Positions 45,163-54,816 of a stretch of DNA of 64,000 bases are shown here, piece after piece. Numbering within the stretch: position 1 is the first letter of the stretch; each line of letters opens with the position of its first letter. Under the pieces are notes generated by a model. The model was not told where the DNA came from. It did no database searches and saw only the letters and a list, made by a program, of their open reading frames with translations. Made by a program: the position numbers and the translations under genes. This stretch comes from Thermasporomyces composti (lineage in GTDB: Bacteria > Actinomycetota > Actinomycetes > Propionibacteriales > Actinopolymorphaceae). The stretch lies in assembly GCF_003386795.1 (NCBI RefSeq), contig NZ_QTUC01000001.1, forward strand, positions 1,240,001 to 1,304,000, read 5' to 3'.

Positions 45163-46053
45163 TCACTCGACCGGGTCAGGGTTTCGCGGTGAGTCACCGC
45201 GTTCGCGGGCGGTGACGACCGCTGCGTAGACCTCGCGCCTCCGCACACCAGTCTCGCGCGCCACGTCGGCGATCGCGTCCCGCTGGGTGGCGCCGTCGGC
45301 CACGCGGGCGGCGACCAGGCGAGCGAGCTCCGCTTCGTCGACCGCGGCCGGCGCTGTCGCCGGTGCCCCTCCGACCACGACGGTCACCTCGCCGCGCACC
45401 CCCTGGCGAGCCCAGTCGAGCAGGTCGGCGAGCGAGCCGCGGCGCACCTCCTCGTGCATCTTGGTGAGCTCGCGGCAGACGGCAGCCGGGCGGTCCGCGC
45501 CGAAGGCCTCGACCATCGCCTCCAAGGTCGCCGCCAGCCGGTGCGGCGCCTCGAAGAAGACCATCGTGCGGCGCTCCTCCGCCAGCTCGCGCAGCCGTGT
45601 CCGCCGCTCACCCGCCTTGCGGGGAAGGAACCCCTCGAAGCAGAACCGGTCGACCGGCAGGCCGGAGACCGCCAAGGCCGTGGGCACCGCCGACGGGCCC
45701 GGGACGGCGGTGACCGGAATCCCCGCGTCGATCGCAGCCGTCACCAGCCGAAACCCCGGGTCGGAGACCGACGGCATCCCGGCGTCGGTGACCACGACGA
45801 CCTGGAGCCCGGAGCGCAGCGCCTCCACGAGCTCGCGGGTTCGACGCGCCTCGTTGCCCTCGAAGTACGAGACGATCCGTCCCTTCGCGGTGACACCTAG
45901 CCCGGCCAGCAGTCGGGACAGCCGACGGGTGTCCTCCGCGGCGATGATGTCGGCCTCGGCGAGCGTGCTCCGCAGCCTCGGCGAGGCGTCGTCGAGCGTC
46001 CCGATCGGGGTCGCGGCCAAGACCAGGACGCCGGCGCCGTCACCGGCCGGCAC
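45163..46053 (-). CDS. rsmI: 16S rRNA 2'-O-ribose methyltransferase RsmI
   Basis: Tetrapyrrole-methylase-fold enzyme methylating C1402 of 16S rRNA. The start LVLAATPIGTLDDASPRL, DTRRLSRLL, VTDAGMPSVSDPG and VPGPSAVPTALAVSGLP are diagnostic. Length is 296 aa, with GTG start 46053. It is divergent from pmt with 107 nt between, as in mycobacteria. Confidence 0.95.
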   Translation of the reverse strand: MPAGDGAGVLVLAATPIGTLDDASPRLRSTLAEADIIAAEDTRRLSRLLAGLGVTAKGRIVSYFEGNEARRTRELVEALRSGLQVVVVTDAGMPSVSDPGFRLVTAAIDAGIPVTAVPGPSAVPTALAVSGLPVDRFCFEGFLPRKAGERRTRLRELAEERRTMVFFEAPHRLAATLEAMVEAFGADRPAAVCRELTKMHEEVRRGSLADLLDWARQGVRGEVTVVVGGAPATAPAAVDEAELARLVAARVADGATQRDAIADVARETGVRRREVYAAVVTARERGDSPRNPDPVE

Positions 46054-46160
46054 CTCGCCGCCCTCCTCTCGGTCGCGAGCGGACAGGTCGCACAGCAGCC
46101 GTCACCGCCCCATCGTCCCACCCGGAGTGGCGCCCGCATCGCCCGACCGAGGTCCGTACG

Positions 46161-47804
46161 ATGGCCCGGATGACGACCACGGCCTCCGATCACCTAGGCG
46201 AGTCGTCCTCCGGCCCTCCGGACGCGTGGGTCGTGGCGGGCCGCGACGTCGACGGCCGCCCGCTGCCGTCCCTGCGCCAGCGTCTGTGCCCTCCCATGCC
46301 GGAGGACCGGCCGTGGGACTGGCTCGGGCCCGTGCTCGTCGCCCTCTTCGCCGGCCTGGTGCGGCTGTGGGACCTCGGTCGGCCGGCGAGGTTCGTCTTC
46401 GACGAGACCTACTATCCCAAGGACGCCTTCGGCCTGCTGCGCTTCGGCGTCGAGCAGCAGTTCGTCGACAAGGCCAACGAACGCATCCTCGCCGGCGACC
46501 TGGACGTCTTCGCCGGTCCAGCGTTCGTGGTCCACCCGCCCGCCGGCAAGTGGATGATCGCCCTCGGCGAGTGGGTGTTCGGCATGAACCCGTTCGGCTG
46601 GCGCATCGCGGTCGCCCTCCTCGGCACGGTGTCCGTGCTCGTCATGGCGCGCGCGGTCCGTCGGCTGACCCGATCCACGCTCCTCGGCTGCTTGGCCGGG
46701 TTCCTGCTGGCCATCGACGGTCTTCACCTGGTCGAGAGCCGCATCGCCCTGCTCGACCTGCCGACGATGGCCTGGACACTCTTCGCCTTCGCGGCCCTCC
46801 TCGTCGACCGAGACTGGGCGCGGCGACGACTGGCCGACGCGGTGGAGCCGGACGGCCAGGTTCCGCCGGACGGCTGGGGCCCACCTCTGCTGTGGCGGCC
46901 GTGGCGGCTGGTCGCTGGCCTGTGCTTCGGTGTCGCGGTCGCGACGAAGTGGAACGCCGCGGTGGTGCTCGCCGCGTTCGGCCTGCTCACCTGGGCGTGG
47001 GACATCGGTGCCCGCCGCGCGATCGGAGTGGCTTTCGACCGACTCTCCAGCTGGATCCGGCTGGCCCTCGACACGCTGGTCGCGTTCGTCACCGTCGTGG
47101 GCAGCGCGCTGGTCGTCTACATCGCCTCGTGGGCCGGTTGGTTCGCCTCCCCCCACGGCTACGGACGTCACTGGGCCGAGTCCAACCCCGCGAGCGGCCT
47201 CGCGAGCCTCGTGCCCGACGCGCTGCGCTCGCTGTGGCACTACCACGCCGAGATCATGTACTTCCACACCACCCTGACCGACGAGCACCAGTACGCCTCG
47301 TCGCCGTGGGGCTGGCTCATCGTGGCCCGGCCGGTGTCGTTCGACTGGGTCGACAACATCGGTCCCGACCAGGGGTGTCCCACCGACCGCTGCGTCCAGG
47401 AGATCCTCGGCATCGGCACGCCGGTGCTCTGGTGGGGCGCGGTCCTCGCCCTGGTGGCGAGCTTGGTCTGGTGGCTGGGCGCACGGGACTGGCGGTTCGG
47501 CGTTCCTGTGGTGGGCGTCGCCGCCACCTGGCTGCCGTGGTTCCTCTACACCGACCGGCCCATCTTCTACTTCTACGCGGTCATGATCCTGCCGTGGCTA
47601 GTCATCGCGGTCACCCTGGTCTGCGGCAAGCTGCTCGGGCCTGAGGACGCGTCCCCGCGACGACGCGTGTGGGGCGCGGCGGCGGTCGGCGGGTTCACCT
47701 TGCTCGTGCTGGTGAACTTCGCCTACCTGTATCCCATCCTCACCGACCAGGTGATTCCGTACGAGGACTGGCTGCGGCGGATGTGGTTCCGCTCCTGGGT
47801 CTAG
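46161..47804 (+). CDS. pmt: Polyprenol-phosphate-mannose-dependent protein O-mannosyltransferase
   Basis: Membrane GT39 enzyme that O-mannosylates secreted proteins. The catalytic Asp-Glu lies in the first outer loop (FVFDETYYPKDAFG), then KANERI, FVVHPPAGKWMIALGE, about ten further helices and the C-terminal YPILTDQVIPYEDWLRRMWFRSWV. Length is 547 aa. ATG 46161 or 46170 can start it. The position opposite rsmI matches Rv1002c/Rv1003 in M. tuberculosis. Confidence 0.93.
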   Translation: MARMTTTASDHLGESSSGPPDAWVVAGRDVDGRPLPSLRQRLCPPMPEDRPWDWLGPVLVALFAGLVRLWDLGRPARFVFDETYYPKDAFGLLRFGVEQQFVDKANERILAGDLDVFAGPAFVVHPPAGKWMIALGEWVFGMNPFGWRIAVALLGTVSVLVMARAVRRLTRSTLLGCLAGFLLAIDGLHLVESRIALLDLPTMAWTLFAFAALLVDRDWARRRLADAVEPDGQVPPDGWGPPLLWRPWRLVAGLCFGVAVATKWNAAVVLAAFGLLTWAWDIGARRAIGVAFDRLSSWIRLALDTLVAFVTVVGSALVVYIASWAGWFASPHGYGRHWAESNPASGLASLVPDALRSLWHYHAEIMYFHTTLTDEHQYASSPWGWLIVARPVSFDWVDNIGPDQGCPTDRCVQEILGIGTPVLWWGAVLALVASLVWWLGARDWRFGVPVVGVAATWLPWFLYTDRPIFYFYAVMILPWLVIAVTLVCGKLLGPEDASPRRRVWGAAAVGGFTLLVLVNFAYLYPILTDQVIPYEDWLRRMWFRSWV

Positions 47805-48030
47805 CGCTGTCTCGTCACGGCTGTCGCCGCTCGGATCGACCCTTTCCACAGAGGACCTTCGGCCCTACGTCGTCCACGCATCGACGGCGAAGGTGGCAGG
47901 TGCGCGCGAGGTGTCCGACATACCTCGCCGCTGGCCGTTCTAGGCGGAGGGCGGCCGACATGGCGCTTGCCTCGCTGTGGTGAGCGTCCGCGGAGGAACG
48001 GCAACCGATCGCGCGGAAGAGGGCCGGAGA

Positions 48031-48657
48031 ATGCACGCCTCGATCGGCGACCGAATCATCGTTCAGACCGAAACCCTCGGCAAGACTCCGCGTCAAGGCA
48101 CCGTCGAGGAGGTCTTGGCCGGATACGACGCCGAGCACTACCGCGTCCGTTGGGACGACGGTCATGAGTCGCTTCTCTTCCCCGGGCCGGACACTCGGGT
48201 ACTCAAGCCGGCCGAGTCGACGAGCGGGACCGTCATACCGGAGCAGCGTCAGGCTCCCCGGCCCAGCGCGCCGACGCCCGACGATCCGGTACGGCGCATC
48301 ATGGGAGCCCCGCTCATCACCGTCGACGCCCACGACAGTCTCCGCAACGCCGCCCGCACGATGGCCTACGCCGACGTGGGCGCGCTGGTCGTCCTCAGCG
48401 ACGAGGTCACTCCGCTCGGCATCGTGTGCGAGCGGGACATCGTGCGCGCCCTGGCCAGCGAAGGGGACCCCGACGAGGTGTGGGCCGCGGACGCAATCGG
48501 CGCGGACACGGTGTGGGCCGATCCTTCCGACTCCATCGCGGACGTGGCACGGCTCATGCGGGATTCCGGAGCTCGGCACGTCCCGGTGCACGTCCAGGAC
48601 GCCGTGGTCGGGATGGTGTCCATGCGCGACGTCCTTGACGTGATGGGGCGCCGATGA
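48031..48657 (+). CDS. DUF1918 plus CBS-pair protein
   Basis: 208 aa. The N-terminal DUF1918 (SH3-like) domain is MHASIGDRIIVQTETLGKTPRQGTVEEV...YRVRWDDGHESLLFPGPD. After a Pro-rich linker come two CBS motifs (APLITVDAHDSLRNAARTMAYADVGALVVL; TVWADPSDSIADVARLMRDSGARHVPVH) that may bind adenine nucleotides. ATG 48031 begins the DUF1918 domain directly. Such proteins belong to stress/hypoxia gene sets in actinomycetes, by my recollection. The 225-nt gap before it is without features. Confidence 0.88.
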   Translation: MHASIGDRIIVQTETLGKTPRQGTVEEVLAGYDAEHYRVRWDDGHESLLFPGPDTRVLKPAESTSGTVIPEQRQAPRPSAPTPDDPVRRIMGAPLITVDAHDSLRNAARTMAYADVGALVVLSDEVTPLGIVCERDIVRALASEGDPDEVWAADAIGADTVWADPSDSIADVARLMRDSGARHVPVHVQDAVVGMVSMRDVLDVMGRR

Positions 48658-48687
48658 GTGCCGGCCTGCTGGTCTCAGCCGGCCGGG

Positions 48688-49167
48688 TCACGGGCGCTCC
48701 CGCGTCCTGTCGCTGGCCCGGCGCCCCAGTTCGGCGCGGACCATCCGGGCCACCGCCGCGACCGCGGCGTCCGCGACCGGCGAAGCGGGATGCTCGACCG
48801 CCTCGTCCTGGTCAGGCTGGCCGACCTCGACGGAGAAGATGACGACTCTCCGCGGCAGGCCGGACGCCGCCAGGAGGCTGAGCACCCCGATCCCGGCGTG
48901 AGCGCCGGGACCGCCCCCGGCGCCGACCTCCAACACGGTCTGGCGCACCATCCCGGCCAGCCCACCATGGGAGATCCCCTCGATGACCACGAGGCGGTCG
49001 AGGTGGGGGATGCTGTCCCACAGCCGACCGGGAACCGTCGTCTCGGTTCGCAAACAGACGTCGTCGAGTTCGTCCACTGAGTCGGCTGCGAGGAGCTCGA
49101 CCACTCGGGGACCGATCGACCACGGGCGCCGGGTCGTGCCACCGATTCCCACGACGAGGGTGGACAT
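48688..49167 (-). CDS. Hydrogenase maturation protease (HyaD/HybD)-like protein, altered motif
   Basis: 159 aa. LVVGIGGTTRRPWSIGPRVVELL aligns by eye with the HybD start (GIGNxxxxDDGxG), but the Asp-Asp is missing. Later landmarks are LDRLVVIEGISHGGLAGMVRQ and SLLAASGLPRRVVIFSVEVG. HybD-type proteases cut nickel-hydrogenase large subunits using Glu, Asp and His ligands; the substitutions here and the lack of hydrogenase genes nearby make that role doubtful. ATG 49167 is preferred, as GAGGGG lies 7 nt upstream. It is convergent with the CBS gene. Confidence 0.6.
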   Translation of the reverse strand: MSTLVVGIGGTTRRPWSIGPRVVELLAADSVDELDDVCLRTETTVPGRLWDSIPHLDRLVVIEGISHGGLAGMVRQTVLEVGAGGGPGAHAGIGVLSLLAASGLPRRVVIFSVEVGQPDQDEAVEHPASPVADAAVAAVARMVRAELGRRASDRTRERP

Positions 49168-49258
49168 GGCCATCCCCTCTCCCGCGCGAGCCCGCGGCAG
49201 GGCGAGCTCGTCGACGACGTCGACAACCCTGCCACGGCAGGACCCTGCCGGTGAAACG

Positions 49259-49338
49259 AGGAAAACCTCTTCGGCGCGCCAGGTCGGACACTACCTCGTA
49301 CCCCCCGCTGCCCGAGCCAGCGCCGAAGAGGTTTCCCT
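49259..49338. repeat. 19-bp inverted repeat downstream of guaB1
   Basis: AGGAAAACCTCTTCGGCGC (49259-49277) and GCGCCGAAGAGGTTTCCCT (49320-49338) pair over 19 bp with one mismatch around a 42-nt loop. A smaller CCTGCC/GGCAGG stem lies at 49229-49242. It sits in the 327-nt gap between guaB1 and the HybD-like gene (both minus). It may be a terminator or a small mobile-like element; it has no T-run. Confidence 0.75.
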
Positions 49339-49494
49339 TGTCCCTTACTTCACCATTGCGGGGGTGCGGCCGCGCAGAGCCATTAGTCCTGGAAGCCGGT
49401 GACGTTCGGGTGCGCACGGTCGGTCACTGCGTCACTACCAGGCATGGCGGTCAGAACGCTCGTGCCGGACGTACCGCAGCGGAGCCGGCCCTCG

Positions 49495-50940
<1,446 letters not shown>

Positions 50941-51017
50941 TCAGCGGGCGGTCCGGTTGGGATCGACGAGCACCTGGGACGCCGGCCACCGCACGCGGAG
51001 CCCGACCTCAGGTGCAG

Positions 51018-51057
51018 CTGTCGCAACACTATGAGGTCTGTCGGAACACTACGAGGT
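51018..51057. repeat. Tandem 20-bp direct repeat before guaB1
   Basis: CTGTCGCAACACTATGAGGT is followed at once by CTGTCGGAACACTACGAGGT (18/20 identical). It lies about 90-125 bp upstream of guaB1 and ends at the stop of the TetR gene. Two equal sites 20 bp apart are compatible with a dimeric regulator on one DNA face. Confidence 0.75.
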
Positions 51058-51740
51058 TACGTCGGGCGTTCGGCAGGTGGACGGACTGCCCGGGACGAAC
51101 CGGACGCTCGGCTCCCGCGACGGTCGTCGCCGCTAGGCGGACCGAAGACGCCGGCACGGGCGGCGCGGGCGGCGGCCCGCGCGGCACGGACGGCAACGTC
51201 ATGGTCGACGGGTTCACGGGTGAGGAGGAGCCGGTAGTACAGCGGGGCGACGGTCGCGCGGATCACCTCGTCGGCCTCGGTCTGCGGTGGAAGCTCGCCA
51301 CGATCGATCGCTCGAGTCACGACGACGGCGGCCTGGGCGTGTCGCGCGGCGAAGAACTCCGCGAGCGCGTCCGCGGCCACCCGCGACCGGGAGGCCGCCC
51401 GAATGGCGGCCATCGACATGGCCCCGACGTGCGGGTCGGTGAACGTATCGACGACGAGTGCCGCGAGGCCGCGGAGGTCGCCGTCGAGTGAGCCGGTGTC
51501 GGGAACGGGCCACGGTTCACGGGCCGCGTGCCGCAACGCGTCGGCGACCAGCCCGTCCACTCCGCCCCACCGACGGTAGATCGTCGCCTTGTGAACCCCG
51601 GACCGGGCCGCCACGCCCTCGACGGTCAGCTGGTCATACCCGTGTTCGGCCAGCTCCTCGAAGGTCGCCGCGACGACAGCCGCGCGCACCCGGGCGGTGC
51701 GTCCACCCGGTCGCGTCGAACGAGGCGCACCGGTCGCCAC
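51057..51740 (-). CDS. TetR-family regulator
   Basis: 227 aa. N-terminal helix-turn-helix: RAAVVAATFEELAEHGYDQLTVEGVAARSGVHKATIYRRWGGVDGLVADAL. The C-terminal ligand domain (RGLAALVVDTFTDPHVGAMSMAAIRAASRS) resembles the TetR_C_11-like group. The tail is Ala/Arg-rich. The start is GTG 51740. It is divergent from a CatB-like acetyltransferase, with GCGACT-CC-AGTCGC between them, so that gene and itself are the probable targets. Confidence 0.9.
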   Translation of the reverse strand: MATGAPRSTRPGGRTARVRAAVVAATFEELAEHGYDQLTVEGVAARSGVHKATIYRRWGGVDGLVADALRHAAREPWPVPDTGSLDGDLRGLAALVVDTFTDPHVGAMSMAAIRAASRSRVAADALAEFFAARHAQAAVVVTRAIDRGELPPQTEADEVIRATVAPLYYRLLLTREPVDHDVAVRAARAAARAARAGVFGPPSGDDRRGSRASGSSRAVRPPAERPT

Positions 51741-51846
51741 GTCGGCTCCTCCGGGTAGGTCGGACGGCGAGGTCGTGGACAGGGCACGGCGCTCGCGCGC
51801 AATCGGGTTGCACGGGAGAGGGCTGTCTGGCAGCGTTCAGCTTAAC

Positions 51847-51860
51847 GCGACTCCAGTCGC
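51847..51860. promoter_or_regulatory. Palindromic TetR operator candidate
   Basis: GCGACTCCAGTCGC, a perfect 14-bp inverted repeat flanked by TTAA/AATTA, in the tetR/catB-like divergent region. Confidence 0.65.
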
Positions 51861-51925
51861 AATTAGCTCTCACCGTCCGACGGGTTCGGTACTCGTGGAC
51901 GACGCTCAAGGAGGCCCGGTCACCG

Positions 51926-52570
51926 ATGCCCGTGATCCCCGACCCCACGACCCGCCATCCCGTCCCGGGCCAGCGGCGGGTGGTGTTCTTGCGGTCCGTC
52001 GTCACCGACCCACGCGTCGAGGTCGGCGACTTCACCTACTACGACGATCCCGACGGCGCGACGAACTTCTGCGAACGCAACGTGCTCTACGCCTACGGGC
52101 CCGAGCGGCTCCGCATCGGGAAGTACTGCGCCCTCGCTACCGGGACCCGATTTCTCATGGCCGGTGGGGCCCATCCCACGGTCGGTGTCTCCACATTCCC
52201 GTTCACGATGTTCGGCGGCGAGTGGGCCGATCGGACGCTCGACGTGGTGACGTCCCTGCCCAGCAAGGGCGACACGATCGTCGGCAATGACGTGTGGTTC
52301 GGGTACGGCGCCCTCGTCATGCCCGGTGTTCGCATCGGGGACGGCGCCATCATCGGCGCGGGATCGGTCGTCACCTCCGACGTTCCGCCGTACGCCGTCG
52401 TCGCCGGAAACCCGGCGCGCATCGTCCGGCAGCGCTACGACGACGCCGATGTGGAGCGCCTGCTCCGCGCCGCGTGGTGGAACTGGCCCGTGGAGGTCGT
52501 GACTGAGCACGTCCGGACGATCATGGCCGGCACGCCCGCCGACATCGAGAAGATCGCCACATCGTTGTGA
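51926..52570 (+). CDS. CatB/Vat-type xenobiotic O-acetyltransferase-like protein
   Basis: Left-handed beta-helix acetyltransferase related to chloramphenicol (CatB) and streptogramin (Vat) acetyltransferases. It has GKYCALATGTRFLMAGGAHPTVGVSTFPF, with the probable catalytic His in GGAHP, then hexapeptide repeats IVGNDVWFGYGALVMPGVRIGDGAIIGAGSVVTSDVPPYAVVAGNPARIVRQRYDDADVERLL. Length is 214 aa. ATG 51926 has AAGGAGG upstream at a long spacing (12 nt). Regulation by the divergent TetR is likely. The substrate may be a drug or a natural metabolite. Confidence 0.88.
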   Translation: MPVIPDPTTRHPVPGQRRVVFLRSVVTDPRVEVGDFTYYDDPDGATNFCERNVLYAYGPERLRIGKYCALATGTRFLMAGGAHPTVGVSTFPFTMFGGEWADRTLDVVTSLPSKGDTIVGNDVWFGYGALVMPGVRIGDGAIIGAGSVVTSDVPPYAVVAGNPARIVRQRYDDADVERLLRAAWWNWPVEVVTEHVRTIMAGTPADIEKIATSL

Positions 52571-52670
52571 GACCTGGGGGTGCCGTCCGTCACGGAGCGG
52601 GCGGCGCCACGTCGCCGCAGGAGCCTTATCTCAACGGCGCCGACGCGGCGGGCGCGGCCTGCGGAACCGA

Positions 52671-53147
52671 TCAGAGACCGCACTCGAACTCGGTGAGCCG
52701 AGCGGGGTTGGCGGCCGCGAGTCGATCGAGCGCCTTGGCGATCGTTCGCAGCTCTTCGGTGTCGAGATGGTCGGCGAAGAAGGTGGAGACCACCGCGTCG
52801 ACGACGGGTTGTGCGGCGGCGAGTTTCTCCCGACCCGCGGGAGTGAGCTCCGCCCAGGTGGCCCGCCGGTCCGTGGGACTGCTGGTGCGGGCGACGAGGG
52901 AGTCCTTCTCCAGCTTGGCGACCAGACGAGTGGTGCCGCTGCGCGAGATCATCAACTCGTCCGCCAGGGGCGCCATGCGAAGACGTCCACCGGCCCGATC
53001 GAGAGCCGCCAGGACCTCGCGCTCGAAGTACGTGATGCCGAGCTTGGCGCGCAGCTGGTGGTTGAGGTGGGCGAACAACAGCGTGTCGGCGCGGTACAGC
53101 GCGCGCCACGCCGCCAACTGCGCCCGGGTCGCCCGCGTGGTCACCAC
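52671..53147 (-). CDS. MarR-family regulator
   Basis: 158 aa. HLNHQLRAKLGITYFEREVLAALDRAGGRLRMAPLADELMISRSGTTRLVAKLEKDSLVARTSSPTDRRATWAELTPAG contains the winged helix with the Asp-Arg-Arg wing. It is divergent from a monooxygenase/DsbA pair; three GTTCACATGNGAAC-like sites lie between them. GTG 53147 or 53144 starts it, with CAGGAC upstream. Confidence 0.92.
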   Translation of the reverse strand: MVTTRATRAQLAAWRALYRADTLLFAHLNHQLRAKLGITYFEREVLAALDRAGGRLRMAPLADELMISRSGTTRLVAKLEKDSLVARTSSPTDRRATWAELTPAGREKLAAAQPVVDAVVSTFFADHLDTEELRTIAKALDRLAAANPARLTEFECGL

Positions 53148-53169
53148 GTCCTGAGCCTACAGACCAACT

Positions 53170-53226
53170 GTTGACACGTGAACTATCGGCACCTATCGTT
53201 CACATGAGAATTGTTCACATGCGAAC
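53170..53226. promoter_or_regulatory. Three MarR operator-like repeats
   Basis: GTTGACACGTGAAC (53170-53183), GTTCACATGAGAAT (53198-53211) and GTTCACATGCGAAC (53213-53226): consensus GTTCACATGNGAAC with GTTC/GAAC inverted ends. The last lies 12 nt before the GTG of the monooxygenase gene and would block transcription start. Confidence 0.75.
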
Positions 53227-53238
53227 TATGGAGATCTC

Positions 53239-53589
53239 GTGACCCATGCCGGGTTGTGGACCGTCCTGGAGCACCGGGTCGAGGGCGACGACGCCCAGCG
53301 AGCACTCATCGACGCGCTCGCTGTCGTCCACGAGCGCTGGCTGCCCAGGTTCCCCGGCTACCACTCGACCCAATTCCTCGCCAGCCCAGACGGCCGCCGC
53401 GTGCTCAGCATCGTGCGCTGGACGAGCGAGGCCGACCTCGCGAGCTTCGAAGCCTCTGGCGACCACCAGGCCGTCATGGCCGACGTCGAGGCCGCGCTCG
53501 CGACGGTCCCTGGCCTGCTCGACGCCAACCTCAGTCGCTTCCATCCCGTGCGCCAGGTCCAGGCCCTGACCGACCCCACCCGACCATGA
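53239..53589 (+). CDS. Antibiotic-biosynthesis-monooxygenase-like protein
   Basis: 116-aa dimeric ferredoxin-like fold: LWTVLEHRVEGDDAQRALIDALAVVHERWLPRFPGYHSTQFLASPDGRRVLSIVRWTSEADLASFEASG. RBS GGAG lies 5 nt before GTG 53239. The stop overlaps the DsbA-like start (ATGA). MarR control plus a thiol oxidoreductase partner suggests a quinone/electrophile or oxidative-stress response, which is inference only. Confidence 0.82.
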   Translation: MTHAGLWTVLEHRVEGDDAQRALIDALAVVHERWLPRFPGYHSTQFLASPDGRRVLSIVRWTSEADLASFEASGDHQAVMADVEAALATVPGLLDANLSRFHPVRQVQALTDPTRP

Positions 53590-54251
53590 CCCAACCCGTC
53601 CCAGCAGCCAACGGCCGCGTCGACGTCTACTTCGACGTCATCTGCCCCTGGTGCTACATCGGCCACCGTCGCGTGCGGACCGCGCTCGCCGCCATGCCGG
53701 ACGACAGACGCCCGCTCGTCGTTTGGCGAGCGTTCGAGCTCGGGCCGGATCTCGGCCGGGTACCCGGCACGACCGCGGCAGAGCAGATGGCCGCGGAGTC
53801 GTGGTGGGGCCCGGACGCCACCGCGAGAATCGCTCACATTCGCGGCGTCGGCGCAGCTGAAGGGCTGCGGCTCAACCTCCACCTCGCCCGACCGGTCAAC
53901 TCCTTCGACGCTCACCGGCTGGTCAAGCTCGCCGCCGCGCGTGGCCGCGTCGACCATGTCCTCGAGGCCGTGATGCGGGGCTACCACACCGACGGCCTCA
54001 ACATCGCCGACCATGCCGTCCTCGAACGCATCGGTGCCGCGAGCGGACTGGACCGCGACGACATCCGCGCCATGCTGAACGGGGACACCTTCGCCGTGGA
54101 CGTGCGAGCCGACGAGCGTCTCGCCCAGCGCATGGGAGTCGTCTCAGTCCCTTCTCTCGTGGTCGGCGGCCGACCACCAGTCAGCGGCGTTCTGGCCGCT
54201 GACGCGCTGCGGCGAATCCTTTCCACCGCGACCTCGGTGTCAGCACCCTGA
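53586..54251 (+). CDS. DsbA-family (FrnE-like) thiol oxidoreductase
   Basis: Thioredoxin fold with a long helical insertion, 221 aa. The active site is ICPWCYIGHRR (Cys20-Pro-Trp-Cys23). The start RVDVYFDVICPWC and the ending VVSVPSLVVGGRPPVSGVLAADALRRIL (cis-Pro loop VPS) are typical of FrnE/HCCA-type cytosolic DsbA relatives. No signal peptide. It is coupled to the preceding monooxygenase-like gene and overlaps the ArsI gene convergently by 12 nt. Confidence 0.92.
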   Translation: MTQPVPAANGRVDVYFDVICPWCYIGHRRVRTALAAMPDDRRPLVVWRAFELGPDLGRVPGTTAAEQMAAESWWGPDATARIAHIRGVGAAEGLRLNLHLARPVNSFDAHRLVKLAAARGRVDHVLEAVMRGYHTDGLNIADHAVLERIGAASGLDRDDIRAMLNGDTFAVDVRADERLAQRMGVVSVPSLVVGGRPPVSGVLAADALRRILSTATSVSAP

Positions 54252-54698
54252 CGCACACGCCGGCGCCTGTTGGGTGGCCGAGGTCTGAGCGGTAGCCGAG
54301 GCGCAGCAAGCAGCGGTCTTCTCCAGCCGGTCAGAGTCGGCCTTCACGGTGTAGAACTCCCACGGTTCACCACCGGGTCCGCGTACCCAGACCTTGTCCT
54401 GGAGGGCGTAGCAGCACTCCGTGTCCTTCTCCTCCACCGCGACCAGGCCAGCGTCGGAAAGACGCTTGGTCGCGGCGTCGACGTCGTCGGTGCTGAACAC
54501 CTCCACGCCCAGGTGGTCCATGACGGTGGGCTGGTCAGGCTCACCCTCGAGAAGCACCAGCTTCAAGGGCGGGTTCTCAACGGCGAAGTTGGCGTAGCGG
54601 GGACGACGCTTGGCCGGCTCCACTCCGAACAACGTCGTGTAGAAGGCGACGGACCGATCGAGGTCGGACACGCGCAGGGCGAGCTGGACACGAGACAT
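54240..54698 (-). CDS. arsI: ArsI/CadI-family VOC metalloenzyme
   Basis: ArsI cleaves the C-As bond of trivalent organoarsenicals; CadI relatives are cadmium-induced. One VOC domain: MSRVQLALRVSDLDRSVAFYTTLFGVEPAK, DHLGVEVFSTDDV, the vicinal thiol pair DTECCYALQDKVWV (Cys95-Cys96) and PWEFYTVKAD. The tail has more Cys (ACCASA, ACASGC), as expected of As(III)-binding members. Length is 152 aa. It is divergent from an ArsR repressor, the usual ars arrangement. Confidence 0.9.
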   Translation of the reverse strand: MSRVQLALRVSDLDRSVAFYTTLFGVEPAKRRPRYANFAVENPPLKLVLLEGEPDQPTVMDHLGVEVFSTDDVDAATKRLSDAGLVAVEEKDTECCYALQDKVWVRGPGGEPWEFYTVKADSDRLEKTAACCASATAQTSATQQAPACASGC

Positions 54699-54793
54699 GA
54701 CGTTCCCCTCACGAGCTCGGCGGTCGTCGGACGATCACGACACCGCTGTCTAGAAGTTCATCGAATCAATGCCTCGCAGCATGGCACCCTGCT

Positions 54794-54807
54794 TTGAAGT
54801 TTGTCAA
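54794..54807. promoter_or_regulatory. ArsR operator candidate
   Basis: TTGA-N6-TCAA between arsI and arsR, 10 nt before the arsR ATG. ATCGAATCAATG at 54758-54769 could be a further half site. The match to a known operator is loose. Confidence 0.45.
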
Positions 54808-54816
54808 GATAGAGGC

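Noticed and set aside
48031-49167. Hydrogenase or respiratory complex locus
   Set aside because: Only one degenerate HybD-like gene is present, with no structural or accessory hydrogenase genes.
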